A DNA stretch of 64,000 bases from Syngnathus acus. Taxonomy: Eukaryota; Chordata; Actinopteri; Syngnathiformes; Syngnathidae. The position numbers and the translations under genes are program-made. Below the pieces are notes generated by a model that was not told the origin of the DNA, searched no databases, and saw only the letters and a list, made by a program, of their open reading frames with translations. The DNA lies in NCBI RefSeq assembly GCF_901709675.1, contig NC_051100.1, positions 1,612,001-1,676,000 on the forward strand, given 5' to 3'. Every line of letters begins with the position of its first letter. Positions within the stretch are counted from its first letter, which is position 1. This document shows, piece by piece, positions 38,701-47,822 of the stretch.

Positions 38701-41700
38701 TCTGTTCTGGTGATCCGCGCTGCTTAACACATTTGCTGTCGAGCGCTTTGATTTCCTCCCAGCGTATGAAGCAGATTCCAGGCTGTGCATTATTACATCG
38801 CCACAAAAATAAACCCTCTGAACTCATTTGCATGGTTGCGAGAGCTGACTTCTTGAACCCGCTATCTGCCTGAGCGAGTCTCGCGCTAAACAGACATAAG
38901 CCACGGCGAGTCTTTCGCAAAACTCCTCTGCAGGCTAAGTCCCAATTTTTGTTTTTGAAAAATCCGAAGCAACCTCGCTGGAGGCTGACAGGGGAAAAGC
39001 GGGAAGCATTGCTTTTTGTTTGAAAGGCACTCAGATGAATTAAAATAGTCAGTAATCCCTATGACAGAAGTTACTCAGCAATTGACTCAACAATGCGACC
39101 CGTATTTGGTTGCACCGTAGCAGAAGCGACTTCACGTCTTCATTGCGACTCAGTTTGACTTTAGTTGCCTGAATATGTGATGAGGCGGCCGCCAATTCCG
39201 ATTCAGAGGTCAATAAATGATGACGCCCGTCTGTGCTTCCAATATCTGGCATAACACTCCCACAAACGGGAGGATTACTGGCCCAATCCTCAGGATTTAG
39301 CCACGCCGGACAAAATGTTTGGATGAGAATTGCGAGCTTACAAGCAATTAGCTCCAATGTCATATATGAGGCATCTTTCTGGAGGTCCGCCGGTTAGCGG
39401 CGCTAGCCGCTGTCCGAAGCCCGTTTCATCACAGATACTAATTAACGCCATCGGCGTAAAATGCGAGTGATCATTTGGAATGTCCGTGTCAATAAAGATG
39501 CAATGTCAAAAATGCAATAAAAAGAACAAAAAAGGCATCGGGTTGAATCGCGATCTTGACAGATTCCACTAGTGACGATTAGATGTTGATGGTCTTTGGG
39601 AAGGAGACACAGGAGGTGATAAATGTAGCCTCGGAGGACCTGAGGCAGCGTTAGCGCTGGCCTGTTGCTATGATCTAAATAGGTCAGGAGAGGACTCGCC
39701 TCTACCTTCGGGGGTCTCGCTACCCCTACTCGCTTCGCCGCCTTCTCTCCCGATCAAGCGATGTGCTCGGCGGCCGTCGCTCGCTCGCTCTCTTCAGATG
39801 AATAGATTAGGTGTTCGACCACATAAGGCGAGGTGACACGTGTTGCCATGGTGAGGCCGGATGAGGAGAGGCAGAGGCAAAGAGGGCTGAAATGGAGCGC
39901 GAGGAGAGAGAGAGGCTTGGCGGGCCTTATCAAACAAAGACGCAAAGTCTGGCTTCGACTGAAACTGAATTATTAAACGATTCCAGAAAATCAGCACGGC
40001 TACCAACTGACACAAAACGCTCTGATAAGAATCTTGATGGGAAGCGGCCGATGCGTGAAACCTCCGTGCCGATACGATTTGTACTTGCGCTTTAACTACG
40101 CCAACAACGCAGGGTCACGCGGTCAAGAAACAAAAACAAAAAAAACGGCTTCTTCTCCGTCTAAAAAAACAACAACCCAAAACACACAAACCAAGAGGCA
40201 AAAAAAAGCATCTGTGCTTCCTTTGACACGCCTTTAAACTGGAGAAGCGTGCGATAATATCGGCCAAAAAAAAACATGGCCGGGCACGACTCGCTTGTTT
40301 TATGTTATGCTTAAGTGAGACGGCGGGATGGTGTGTGACGACAAAGACGAGAAAGCAAATTTACATCCCCGACCTCTAAATCCTGGCTCCGGTGCAGTTT
40401 ATGGAGCATGCGAGCTATTGGACTGAGCTGGTGATTCATTCCTCTTCAACCTCAGCTATCAATACAGAGCACCCCAATCAGGAAAGGCCATTCGACTTCA
40501 TTGATTGGGTGAGATGGGGTAGGGGGACAAGCTTCAATCATGATCAGCGGGATCGGAAAATCTCTTTGTAAAATATTCTCAACGCTTCTTTGAAACAATG
40601 TGGCAAGTCAATGGCGGCGCCGGTATTGCAGTTCCCACACAAAGACACAAAGAGTGGTACCGGTAGAACGCATTTCAATGGTCATACTGATCACTGCCGG
40701 GTGATTTAAACGACACGGCCAGCAGTGAGCCAGCGTGGGAATGTCACCAGAGACACCGGATTAAAAACTGTGAACCCCCCCCCCCGAAAGATTTACCCGT
40801 CGGTGATGCACTTCATCAGTGTTGTGTGAACTTGTTTCCCAAGAGCTTGAAGGCAGTAGGCTTAACAAGACGGCCCATTTAAATGTCACCAGTGTGACTC
40901 AAAACAAAATGGTAGAAGGTGTTTGAGTACGGTTGAGTGTCTGTGAGGGAAAAGTCCAATAATGCTTCAGAATGCTCCAAACAAAAAGGAGTTTCTTTCC
41001 TCCATGTGTCTCATAAACGCCAGTTTTATGGGGAACAAGACATTTGGGAGGGAAACGTTAAATGGAGGGACCATTTGACAGATTTTTCCCCGAAACAAAT
41101 AATTCAGTTCACGGAATTGAACAAGATTCTCGCCTTTTGCATTATAAATCCGGCAGTTAGTCTTTGAATAACACGCTGGAGCGTCTCTTGCTGAATTTGA
41201 CATAGTCTGACTTGTACAACATTAAACTTTGTTGTTGTGATATCATATTTTGACTATTATCAGAATCGTTAGCGCAGCATTTGCGAATGGAATTTAAAAG
41301 TCTTAGGTCGACTTCAAACTCATTTTGAGAGACGTCTGACAATCGGAAAGAAGGAATCCCCCTCATATTTGTCCCAATCCTGACTTGACCCACAGTACTT
41401 TTGTTTTTTTTCCCCTGTTGTGAGCTTCTCGACTCTTAAGTAACAACTAAAATGCTGTTTGACTTCTCCGAAACATGTTTGCTTTCCATGTTCTATCCGC
41501 TAAAGTGCGCAAACACAGGTTTAATGGCTCGATCCGACTCCCTCCCTCTGCTCCCAATAAGACGTGAAATGGGCCTTACTTGTGCTGGGCCAACATTCTG
41601 GGCAGCGAGCCAGCGTAGCTTCACTGCTGATGCAAAAAGGGGCGACCATCTGATTTCAGGAGTCCACTATGCTCAGCATAAACATAAAAGATGTCCAAAC

Positions 41701-44700
41701 GGAATGACTCCATGAGCCGGGATTACTCGGCGGCACGCACAGTGCCTGACTCACGGCTCCGTGTTCTTCGGGGCCCCTGGTCAAAACCCACCCACCTCTT
41801 TCACGGTGCGGTTTGTCACGCTGTTTGCTCTTTGACGCACAAGATAAAAATTATCTTCCGCAAATAGAACCTAACAGTCACGAAGACAAAGTAAGGTCTT
41901 CGGCCGAGCAAAGCTGTCGGAACTACTGAACTGGCGTAATGTTGAAATATACCCCGCAGAGTGCAATCGGGTCTGTTTTATTATCAGCCGGCCTTTATGG
42001 GTCTCCACGCTACAAAATAAGCTCTCGTTCAACGTAAGAGGAGACATCACTTTTGTCCCGAACATCTTGCCTGTGCCAAGAGCCGCGAGAACCAAAGGGT
42101 GAAAAATGTCTTCAAAATGTCCGCCAAATGGGAGCTGCCTGCCTGAGTGGAAGCAACGCACAAATGGAATTTTGGACGATCTTTCCGACATTCCTTTCAT
42201 CTGGAGAACAAGGGCCGGTGTGTTGATTTAGATAGACTTTACACAGTGTGCAGAGATAATTCTCTGGACCTTTGGAGAGGTCACCCGTCTGAGGAGGTAG
42301 AAAAATATGCCGAGAAGAATTCGTCAGACTAAAGATACTATTCTTGGATATGAATCAAATAGAACCTCCCCTGAACTCATTCACTGCCATTGACTGCTAT
42401 AGACGTGAAAGATCAATTTCAACTGGGCCGGCAGCGAATGAGTTAAAGTCTAACTGACATTCGTATCAAACCTGTTGACATTTTAAACAATCTGAACTCA
42501 TGTGATGTCTTTTTGTTTTCCGTGGACAAACACCAATTAGCTGCAAACTAGTACAAGAAAACTACGTTTATTTGTCAGATCAAGCACGAGGGTTGGGTGA
42601 ATTTTGCAATCTGGTGCCCCTCCCGCCTTGCAAAATCATGCCTTGTCCAGAAAAATAAGGGATCAAGTAATTTGCTAGCCATCACAACACTCAAGCCAGA
42701 GCCTCACGTGACCCGGGCGGGCGGACAAATGGGTGCAGGTGTCGGCTATACAAATGAAGGAGTTGCGGATTGAACAGATGGAGAGCCGACGACACGTGCC
42801 AAGAGCGCCGGCGGAAGCTGGACGCCCGTACTGCGGCAGGATAGCAAAGGATGGACGGGATGGAAGAATAGACAGGGTGGGAGGTAAGGTAACGCAAGGT
42901 CAAAAAGCTGTTTATTTCCATGACATCACAAGGCTAGCACATATTTTCAAATCAGCATTTCCGCTCCAGTCGCTACTAGAAAAGCGCTAATTGAGGCCAG
43001 CTGTGCTGTAGATAAATTCACCATTTTCAAAGCAAAAAATACACAAGAGACATGCTTAATAAAACCGCAGGATTAAATTGGGAGAGTAACACTGAGACCC
43101 AGTGGACACAATAAGGTCAACCTCTTATTAGCTTGTTTATAGGCCTTGATGGATTTATTGAGCAGCATCTCTGACAAGGACAGCCATGCTAGCCGAGAAG
43201 CTAATTACAAGTCGTGTCAGGCTGCAGCGTCCAATCATTTTGTTTGTGCGTTCAATCTTTAACCTTGCTCTCAAGATAAATAGAGTATTTATTCATAAAA
43301 GGCCAACAATTTGGCTTTGGAAATCATGACTTGCTCATGACTCCAAGGCTTCTTTCACACACGGTTCAGATGACACGATTCTGTTTTGTTTTTTTACTCT
43401 TGGCACAATTGGATTTGAATCGACTGAATTCTACACGGAAATAACCGGTAAAAAAACAATCCATATCGCCATTCCTGTACTCGGAGCCGCAGCGGAAATC
43501 CGATCTAAGACGGCAACCTGTGCTGCAGGTTGAGCGGCGATCCGGCGGTGTGATAAAAGGCTCAGCGAGGGCCTAGTCCAAAACGCGATGCGCTCTAACG
43601 CCATCAATCAAAGAAACGCTGCGACGACAATCGACCGCGGATGAACCCCGTGGCGCTGGCCGAGGATGAGAGTGTTGCGGACTGGGTGCGTCATGGCACG
43701 ACAGCTCGCATGTAGACACGCACACACAGATGCGCAAACACTGAGGGGGGGTGGAGAAGTGAGGCCAGGTTCAGCCCACGGGAGATATTCAAAGTCAGCA
43801 GTCATGACAGCAGCGTTAAGGTCACAATTCATTCCGTCGTCGTCACTGCTTTATGGAGTGGGACAGAAAGCGGGAAAGACCACACACACACACGCACGCA
43901 CGCACGCACATGCGCAGAGTGTCTATGTGCTGGGCTGCTGTACACAACAAAGTGCTGAACAGGCACTTTGGCTCTTTCAAACAAAAGGCCTGTTGTCTCC
44001 CCTTCCTCTTTGTATCACCATGCTCTTCTTCTGTCTCACTGGCGTGCTCCAAACATGGTTGAAAGAGCAACGCATCCTCCATCAAGGCCGCGCAAATAAC
44101 GCCGGCGTATTTTCTCAAATTGAAATCTGCATTGCGGTGGAGCCTCGATTCATCACTGCCTACTTGGAACAATAAACGCTTCACCTCAAATGAATGCCTC
44201 ATTCCTCAACCTCCGACGTAACACGTGGTGTCACATGGTGCCGGCCGGGCTAGCAATTACTTTTAATCGCCCTTTGTGTATTACTAGACCTAAGGCTGTT
44301 AATATATTACAATACTGAACGAATGGAATCTTAATACTGTATGGAATAATATTGGCAAAGGATGTTTGACCACAAACGGTCCAGCAACACATGCAAACAG
44401 AAAACTGAACCAAAGTCATTTGAGTCAAAAGTGTGGTCACAGAAAGCATTATAGTTCCAAGTCAAGGTCGCACCCCGTATAATGTGAATTCTGTAAATCA
44501 ACAAGCATACCTATTCAGTCCATCCTCAATATTGCTAGCGCCTCGCGAGGTCATCGCATGATTTAGTATCAAAAAGGTTGGCAGATGGGAAAAGGACAAG
44601 AAATCAGGACGAGGAGAGAATGCAAGAGGCAAAAGGGCATCAGAGGGAGGGCAAGGACGCCGCAACTTCTCAGCTGAATTTTGCTGCCCTCTGCTAGAAG

Positions 44701-47700
44701 TGCGTTTCTGTCACTGTCACATGGCAGCGTGCGCGTGCGTGCGTGCGTGCACACGGTATGTGCGGCGTCTAAGTCCATCTTCGGGTCAGTTGTCAGCGTA
44801 ATCAGCTTGCAGCCCTTTGCATGAATATGAATCTGATTATATTTACTCGGCGGACGAGGACTCCCGTGGCTTGCGGTTTAATTAGTGACTTTGTCAAGGA
44901 GGGGATAAACGACACGAGACACACGCACGCAGTCCTCCGGTATTCTGACGCACGGCATGACCGGCGTCAGAATAATGAACGACTTGTTTGTATGTTTGTC
45001 TCCGGTGTGAAGGGCTTGCCGAGGCCTAGCGATCTGAATTTGGCACTCGGGAGATGGGAAGACAGTTTCAGTTCATTGGTGGAAAAAGGAAGAAAGTGGT
45101 CGATTCTCAGTTGACCAATCAACAAAAGGCAACGTGTCAAGTTCCAGCCATGGCAAGCGTACCATTGCGACTGGTTGCCAGTTCCCAAAAGTGCTTCGCA
45201 TAATGAATACAAATATTTGTCAATCACAGTGGCTTCTTAAAAATAAACATTTGTTTCATCATCCTTCGATCAATCGCTCATTCTGTTCCCAATTCGTCTT
45301 TCCCCATTGAAATGAATGGAAATTCCATTCATCTGTTCAAACCCCCTAATAAATGACAAAAAACAAATGTTTTTTTTTTTTATCATGCAAGCTCCACGAG
45401 CAGAGAGCAGGTCGCTTATCAGTCAGATTAATCACACACTCATTTACTCTCTGCGCTTGAAAGGCCTCGCGGAGCCGAGACAAGCGAGCTCCGGAAAGCT
45501 TGCGTTCCGATATACAGTGGGAGTGCCCGGAGGCTTTGTCTTTGCTCTCTCCCTCTCAAGTGCACTTAAAAGGCGGTAATCGCATCAACCGAATCGCTAC
45601 AGCAAAGATAATGAGAACAGGGGGAGAAAAAAAACAAAAAAAAAACACTCAACGCTCCAGTCGGAAGACGGGCGGCCAAGGAGAGCGGGGCGGCGGAAGC
45701 GGAGGGCTGCAAAGGCGTGATAATAACGACACTTTACTTCAGCCAGAGAGGCAAAGGCAGGGCTTAAGCCATAACTACAGGCTGAACATCCTCGCTCCTT
45801 GTACACACAAGGTCAACACACTCAGAGAACGAACGGTACTGGCCCTTTAGGGACACAATGATACTTTGATGTCATTCACCCCATTTGGCTCAACAATTCA
45901 ATGAATTCAAACCCACAAGCAATTTAAAATTGCTATGGCTGAACTTTTAATGGGAAAAAACACACTGATTTGGCAGAAAGTAAGCTGTAGTTTTTATATA
46001 CAATGGCCGTTTATTTTATCTGATGAAAGGATTTGATTATTGGTAAAATGGCTTCTCTGGGAATATTCGATAAGTGCAGCCCAACTCGAACTAGAACCTG
46101 CTTTTGATAGTAGAAACACTCTTTGGATTCTCCATCGTGGAAAAGGAGCCGTTGACCCCTTTTGGAACTACATCGTACTTTGAGGGACAGAAAATGTGTC
46201 AAGAAAGACCTCGTCGCCGAGACTCGCCTACGAGTCAGATCACGGACAATGTTGGCAGCCGCGATAAAAAAAATGAACAGTATTTTAGGATCAGCGCTAA
46301 TCCGCAGCTGTGACAATCAATGTGAGAGGTATTACGGCTTTGGGAGGGATTGGCAGGAGCAGACCTAAACGTTTCAAACAAAGCTTTCCCTATGCCAAAA
46401 CGGATGGAGTGGGGAGTAGCTACATCTCCCGCTTACATTTGGGTCTCTAGGCCCATCCTGCTTAGGAGGTACCATACCGGCTGGCGTAAAACTAGACGAG
46501 CGCTCACACATGCTCGCTTTGTCCGAGGCGCCGCTCCAAATGAAATATACTTTCATTAAAGTGTGGATGTATTGGGGCGCTGAAAGTAAATCAGGCTGAC
46601 GCTCACAAGCGCACGCGGCCAATGCGTGTGTGCGGGTCGACGCGGTACGACGGCGGTACGTTCGTTGTCATGGAAACAAGTCAGCCGACCTAATGCGCCG
46701 TGACGGCGACGCGCCACCGACAGAAAACTTGATGCTGATGTTGCTGAACCGATGCTGGGAATCGAATGGCATCGCACACTGAGCGGATGTCGCTTGTCAA
46801 ACAAGAGTCCTTCCACATGAATCCTAGCTAAGGGACTAGAAAGGACGGTGCAGTCTACACGGATTTGGTTCGATGCTCTTGGCTCACAAATTTAATTCGA
46901 TGGGCGACTGTGGATAGAAGAAGACAGCGATTGAATCGTCTGCATTGACATCTAGACAACAAAAGCGATGTATCTCCTCTTAACTAACTCACGGTAGATA
47001 AACAACGCATAATAGTGAGTAACGTTATATTTGTCTATATGTGTTGCTCCACCATTTTTGCAATCTCAAGGTGTACATTCCGAACCCCGCATATATAATC
47101 TAGTGATAATTAAGCAGAACAATCTAGCCGTTTTTATCCCTCTCAGGGGGCTGCCATTTTGCCTTGTACTCCCACTTGTTGTCAAGTGAAATAACCTCTC
47201 AATGCCTAATGACCTGTTTTGTGAGTCTGACCATGTGATGCTGACAAACATCCTTATGTGTTGGGGCTGTCACAGATCTTTTCAGATTTGAAAACTCCTT
47301 GCGTGTACCAGGCCTTAAGGGAGAACTTGTGGTAAGCTTTGGCGGCCCACTTAAAATGATATGTCGGGCCAATCACGACCCAGAGGCTTCACGTTTGACA
47401 CCTGAAAGACCTCAAATTAGAAAATGGATGGATGGATTGAGATGTTGCAATCGAATCAAATTGCCCCATGCTTTGCTCGAGCCAGGTCACAGCCAACCAA
47501 GAGCCCATTTCCTACCGGTGTTGTGGTCCACGGGCCCTCCGCCGATGTTACCGCCGAAGAGGACAGCGTGGAGGTCGGGGTATGCCTTCTCCAGGGCCAT
47601 GCACAGGTCCAGGAAATGGTCGCTCTCCTTGTTCGTCAGCATCTTCAGCAGCAGCTCCACTTTCTCCGCGCTGGACGAGCAGTTCTGGTCCAGCTCAAAG

Positions 47701-47822
47701 CGGTCGAGTTGGCTGAGAGCACCCGAGACGACGAGCAGCTCGATGACACGGTCGGCGTCCGTGATGGACTCCACTAAGTTCGGGTGGCACTGGTCGAGCA
47801 ACTCTTTGTGCTTTGGATCCAT
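20625..47822 (-). CDS. dlg5: DLG5 (Discs large homolog 5), whole gene, 33 coding exons
   Basis: A membrane-associated guanylate-kinase-family scaffold that in other vertebrates supports epithelial polarity, cadherin trafficking and Hippo/Hedgehog signalling at junctions and the ciliary base. Splicing the 33 exons below gives a continuous frame of about 2020 codons (the human protein is about 1919). Order: CARD-like N-terminus (about 1-95), coiled coil (about 150-690), PDZ1 (about 725-800), PDZ2 (about 800-876), disordered linker (877-1440), PDZ3 (about 1445-1525), PDZ4 (about 1600-1685), SH3 (about 1695-1758), guanylate-kinase-like domain (about 1838-1987). The kinase-like domain lacks the GxxGxGK nucleotide loop, as expected for non-catalytic MAGUKs. 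All exon junctions keep the frame and use GT-AG. Teleosts may carry two copies; I cannot tell whether this is dlg5a. Confidence 0.96.
20794..20903 (-). CDS. dlg5: dlg5 coding exon 32 (GK-like)
   Basis: Encodes EQKDPVYLRDKVSQKHSKEQ and YESAQKIEQDYSKFFT. Phase 2 to phase 1. Confidence 0.96.
21167..21276 (-). CDS. dlg5: dlg5 coding exon 31 (GK-like)
   Basis: Encodes GCHCLLDIAPHAIERLHSVH and IYPIVVFVRYKNAKQI. Phase 0 to phase 2, donor GTAAGT. Confidence 0.96.
21460..21587 (-). CDS. dlg5: dlg5 coding exon 30 (GK-like)
   Basis: Encodes VMKASQQAIERGVKDCLFID, YKRRSGHFDVTTVASIKEIT and EK. Nearly identical to human. Phase 1 to phase 0. Confidence 0.97.
21757..21900 (-). CDS. dlg5: dlg5 coding exon 29 (guanylate-kinase-like, start)
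   Basis: Encodes CVSLAYQRVQKVECASPRPV, LVLGPLTDPIKEMLVKESPG and KFFRCVL. The position of the ATP-binding P-loop reads GPLTDPIKEM, lacking GxGK, which indicates no kinase activity. Phase 1 to phase 1. Confidence 0.95.
21989..22179 (-). CDS. dlg5: dlg5 coding exon 28 (SH3-GK hinge)
   Basis: Encodes MDQEFYRRHSVTEMKEESGK, ISAAARRSFFRRKQKHKRSS, and ALDAISTDSIPFLE. The basic RRSFFRRKQKHKR block is a DLG5 trademark. Phase 2 to phase 1. The donor lies inside a (GAGC)n repeat. Confidence 0.95.
22453..22623 (-). CDS. dlg5: dlg5 coding exon 27 (SH3 domain)
   Basis: Encodes ALYDRVGEAEGDLTFKKDDI, LYVDESLPKGSFGTWMAWQL and DENAQQIQRGQIPSKYM. ALYD and the GTWMAW tryptophans are SH3 hallmarks. Two donors 6 nt apart are possible; I chose GTGCGT (exon to 22453) because it yields PSKYMMDQEF, matching human PSKYVMDQEF. 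The alternative GTACAT (exon to 22459) drops two residues and keeps the frame. Confidence 0.9.
22901..22921. repeat. (CCCCT)n short repeat
   Basis: Four to five CCCCT units in dlg5 intron 26. Confidence 0.8.
23283..23431 (-). CDS. dlg5: dlg5 coding exon 26 (PDZ4 end, SH3 start)
   Basis: Encodes YNSVNMKNKTAEEVYVEMLK, then VTFKVQHRADDFNVLKDVPG and DGFYI. Phase 0 to phase 2. Confidence 0.96.
23908..24091 (-). CDS. dlg5: dlg5 coding exon 25 (PDZ4, first half)
   Basis: Encodes EPRLVTVHRPGVEVGITLCG, NLRGVYVDSLDEDSPARGAD and GLRPGDLILE. Phase 2 to phase 0. Confidence 0.96.
24178..24342 (-). CDS. dlg5: dlg5 coding exon 24 (PDZ3-PDZ4 linker)
   Basis: Encodes SRLEPVSTQSTPQGSGAATP, SAIDTLSEQDEGTLTP and SSKQTTPTTSPRNYV, a Ser/Thr/Pro-rich linker. 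Phase 2 to phase 2. Confidence 0.94.
24458..24591 (-). CDS. dlg5: dlg5 coding exon 23 (PDZ3, second half)
   Basis: Encodes FNGINLRNATEQQARLIIGQ through MAQYNPHMYQLGNHSRS. Phase 0 to phase 2. Confidence 0.97.
24659..24821 (-). CDS. dlg5: dlg5 coding exon 22 (PDZ3, first half)
   Basis: Encodes PYLEEPRNVIVHKGAEPLGI, then GGIFVSKVTGGSIAHQAGLE and YGDQLLE. PLGI is the carboxylate-binding loop. Phase 2 to phase 0, donor GTAAGT. Confidence 0.97.
24947..25026. mobile_element. Fish interspersed repeat fragment (CCAATCACAGGGCACA motif)
   Basis: Contains ACCTATCCTAGCT, then AGCCAATCACAGGGCACA, then AGACAAACA and GGACAATTTCGAGTCTT. These words occur in this order in a common fish retroelement, from memory. 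The part between the first two words appears deleted here. Confidence 0.55.
25605..26011. mobile_element. Non-autonomous DNA transposon with inverted ends, about 407 bp
   Basis: The left end begins TACAGTGGTGCCTTGAATTA. The right end is its inverted relative (TTATAAGTCAAAGTACCACT then GTA), about 19 of 24 terminal positions matching. TA flanks both ends, as expected for a Tc1/mariner-type target duplication. There is no transposase frame. The body contains AACTCAAAACTC words and a CTCF-like site. A repeat with AGTGGTACCTTGACTTACGAG-like ends is dispersed in fish, from memory. Confidence 0.75.
26803..26971 (-). CDS. dlg5: dlg5 coding exon 21 (linker before PDZ3)
   Basis: Encodes SLSHSECSSPSLITPPQSPL and ISTLPRISVSP through GERRKDR. 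Phase 1 to phase 2. Confidence 0.94.
27050..27139 (-). CDS. dlg5: dlg5 coding exon 20 (linker)
   Basis: Encodes YRAERIKIPSTPRYPRSMLG and SDRG. It is nearly identical to human and rich in basic residues. Phase 1 to phase 1, 90 bp, so skippable in frame. Confidence 0.95.
27252..27388 (-). CDS. dlg5: dlg5 coding exon 19 (linker)
   Basis: Encodes PQHQGRLSLDLSQQKRGGDF, a Ser run, and SHGTHSLPSSARLG. Phase 2 to phase 1. Confidence 0.93.
27828..27972 (-). CDS. dlg5: dlg5 coding exon 18 (linker)
   Basis: Encodes SAHRGLSPCPAVTAVMRNPV and YTVRSHRV, a DLG5 signature (human ILRNPIYTVRSHRV). It is in a different frame from exon 17 in genomic sequence, and removing the 70-bp intron restores the frame. 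Phase 1 to phase 2. Confidence 0.92.
28043..28160 (-). CDS. dlg5: dlg5 coding exon 17 (linker)
   Basis: Encodes SYSDEHSPEPRDMLRSSPSR through TVYNGGLPP. Phase 0 to phase 1. The donor is CCCA|GTGAGTC, followed by an intron of only 70 bp. Confidence 0.9.
28657..29679 (-). CDS. dlg5: dlg5 coding exon 16 (1023-bp linker exon)
   Basis: The largest exon, 341 codons, phase 0 to phase 0. Encodes the disordered PDZ2-PDZ3 linker: TSGQNIFESL, NSSTQTDIF, GGTWPKM, SPKQRKSIFDPDTFKRPETP, then a poly-Ala run, a Ser/Pro/Thr block, KSCDED and RPRPKSAP. These anchor blocks are conserved in vertebrate DLG5. High GC keeps several other frames open across it, none of which resembles a protein I know. Confidence 0.96.
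29030..29055. repeat. dlg5: (CGC)n coding repeat, poly-Ala in dlg5
   Basis: A run of CGC on the plus strand reads as GCG codons for about ten alanines in the linker exon, just before HSPQPSK. Human DLG5 has no such run at this place as I recall it. Confidence 0.9.
29924..30016 (-). CDS. dlg5: dlg5 coding exon 15 (PDZ2 end)
   Basis: Encodes INGIALDNKSVTECEALLRN through SLSLSLMK, the last helix and strand of PDZ2. Phase 0 to phase 0. The donor GTGGGC is weaker than its neighbours. Confidence 0.94.
30808..30911 (-). CDS. dlg5: dlg5 coding exon 14 (PDZ2)
   Basis: Encodes DSGIGLENGVFVTTVVQGSP through EGTLAVGDRLIA. Phase 1 to phase 0, donor GTGAGT. Confidence 0.95.
30978..31153 (-). CDS. dlg5: dlg5 coding exon 13 (PDZ1 end, PDZ2 start)
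   Basis: Encodes VNDWLLKINDIDLTNKDRKQ through VVRRRKSLGG and LTPVHINLMGHK. Phase 2 to phase 1. Confidence 0.95.
31230..31357 (-). CDS. dlg5: dlg5 coding exon 12 (PDZ1, first half)
   Basis: Encodes DLKALGFDIAEGVNDPYLPG then DCGIFVTRVDKGSIADGRL. The carboxylate-binding loop of this PDZ is atypical, as in other DLG5 proteins. Phase 0 to phase 2. Confidence 0.95.
31578..31690. repeat. Imperfect AGAATTCTGA/TTTAA repeat array
   Basis: About five copies of (C)AGAATTCTGA separated by TTTAA-type spacers, period about 22-25 bp, in dlg5 intron 11. The word AGAATTCT is itself palindromic, so the array folds on itself. A similar minisatellite is dispersed in many fish genomes from memory. Confidence 0.75.
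31821..31953 (-). CDS. dlg5: dlg5 coding exon 11 (coiled-coil end)
   Basis: Encodes MEGQLEKEAHFCQLMAHSSH and DSAIDTDSLEWETEVVEFE, a signature block just before PDZ1. Phase 2 to phase 0, donor GTAAGA. Confidence 0.95.
32238..32253 (+). promoter_or_regulatory. CTCF-like motif in dlg5 intron
   Basis: CCAGCAGAGGGCGCTT is a close match to the CTCF core consensus. Binding is inferred. Confidence 0.45.
32429..32456. repeat. (GGCA)n tetranucleotide repeat
   Basis: About seven GGCA units in dlg5 intron 10. Confidence 0.9.
32576..32701 (-). CDS. dlg5: dlg5 coding exon 10 (coiled coil)
   Basis: Encodes TLCDNLRRERDRAVSDLADA through RELKEM. Phase 2 to phase 2. The donor is GTTAGT. Confidence 0.92.
32773..32957 (-). 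CDS. dlg5: dlg5 coding exon 9 (coiled coil)
   Basis: Encodes KQDSATLDMERANKEIEMLR through RDWAFQERDKIVAERESI, with the strongly conserved CRRDWAFQERDKIVAER block. Phase 0 to phase 2. Confidence 0.95.
33110..33340 (-). CDS. dlg5: dlg5 coding exon 8 (77-residue coiled-coil exon)
   Basis: Phase 0 to phase 0, 231 bp. Encodes ELNSSLVDRDRAICERNELL through REYYQARQ, a charged heptad-rich helix. The human reference I remember passes from ALRQ almost directly to the segment of the next exon, so this may be an alternatively used exon. See findings. Confidence 0.92.
33637..33949 (-). CDS. dlg5: dlg5 coding exon 7 (coiled coil)
   Basis: Encodes FDSVQQELNKSSAQNKELQ through EELEALRQ with the conserved IMSERDQVIKELDKLQTE block. 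Phase 2 to phase 0. Confidence 0.95.
34254..34513 (-). CDS. dlg5: dlg5 coding exon 6 (coiled coil)
   Basis: Encodes VMREKGSSEVLNKLYDTAMD through YSTSM, with the conserved GSSE(V/I)LNKLYDTAMDKLE segment of DLG5. Phase 0 to phase 2. Confidence 0.94.
35208..35280. mobile_element. 73-bp palindromic repeat, copy 1
   Basis: Starts AACTCATTGACTGCC and ends GGCAGTGAAGACGTTAA in dlg5 intron 5. It is homologous over its full length to 42374-42446. Its right terminus has decayed, so the palindrome is less perfect than in copy 2. Confidence 0.75.
35341..35524 (-). CDS. dlg5: dlg5 coding exon 5 (coiled coil)
   Basis: Encodes LHSRVLGEQTQLKEEMETL through DLRLQQQQ. A CAG/CTG run codes for the four glutamines at its end, directly against the splice donor. 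Phase 2 to phase 0. Confidence 0.94.
35803..35946 (-). CDS. dlg5: dlg5 coding exon 4 (coiled coil)
   Basis: Encodes YERLKSQCMRAMADLQSLQN through KEADFY. Phase 2 to phase 2. Confidence 0.94.
36149..36323 (-). CDS. dlg5: dlg5 coding exon 3 (start of coiled coil)
   Basis: Encodes a Pro-rich linker and then QLRQVTRERDELRKRLALA, the beginning of the coiled coil. Phase 1 in, phase 2 out. Confidence 0.94.
37088..37108. repeat. poly-G homopolymer, about 21 nt
   Basis: Uninterrupted G in dlg5 intron 2, on the plus strand (C on the transcript strand). Confidence 0.9.
37322..37390 (-). CDS. dlg5: dlg5 coding exon 2 (Ser-rich linker)
   Basis: A 69-bp exon, phase 1 to phase 1, encoding STYSVLSTMPSDSESSS and the following residues. 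It is almost identical to the human segment. Because it is symmetric it can be skipped in frame. Confidence 0.95.
42374..42446. mobile_element. 73-bp palindromic repeat, copy 2
   Basis: It begins AACTCATTCACTGCC and ends GGCAGCGAATGAGTTAA, so its ends are inverted copies. It is the same length as, and about 84% identical by eye to, the copy at 35208-35280. This is a small non-autonomous element family. Confidence 0.8.
43880..43910. repeat. (CA)n/(CGCA)n simple repeat
   Basis: CA units passing into CGCA units, in dlg5 intron 1. Confidence 0.9.
47395..47437. mobile_element. Possible SINE tail (GGATGGATGG)
   Basis: The stretch ends in AAAATGGATGGATGG, a tail seen on some fish retroelements, preceded by TTTGACACCTG. 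The body is not recognisable. Confidence 0.25.
47516..47822 (-). CDS. dlg5: dlg5 coding exon 1 (CARD-like N-terminus)
   Basis: Encodes residues 1-102. It starts MDPKHKELLDQC and includes ELLLKMLTNKESDHFLDLCMALEK in two parts, matching the helical N-terminal domain of vertebrate DLG5. The start context GCAATGG is strong. The exon ends in phase 1 at CCG|GTAGGA. Confidence 0.93.

Larger units (their letters stand above)
37391..47515 (-). other. dlg5: dlg5 intron 1, about 10.1 kb
   Basis: The largest intron in the gene. It holds a 73-bp palindromic repeat copy at 42374-42446, CA/CG simple repeats at 43880-43910 and about 44725-44755, and a possible SINE tail near 47405-47437. I see no exon or RNA gene. 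The stretch 43130-43330 looks less repetitive and could be a regulatory element, but that is a guess. Confidence 0.8.

Noticed and set aside
43666-44175. 169-codon plus-strand open frame in dlg5 intron 1
   Set aside because: It runs through a CA/CGCA repeat (Thr-His-Ala run) and shows no domain.
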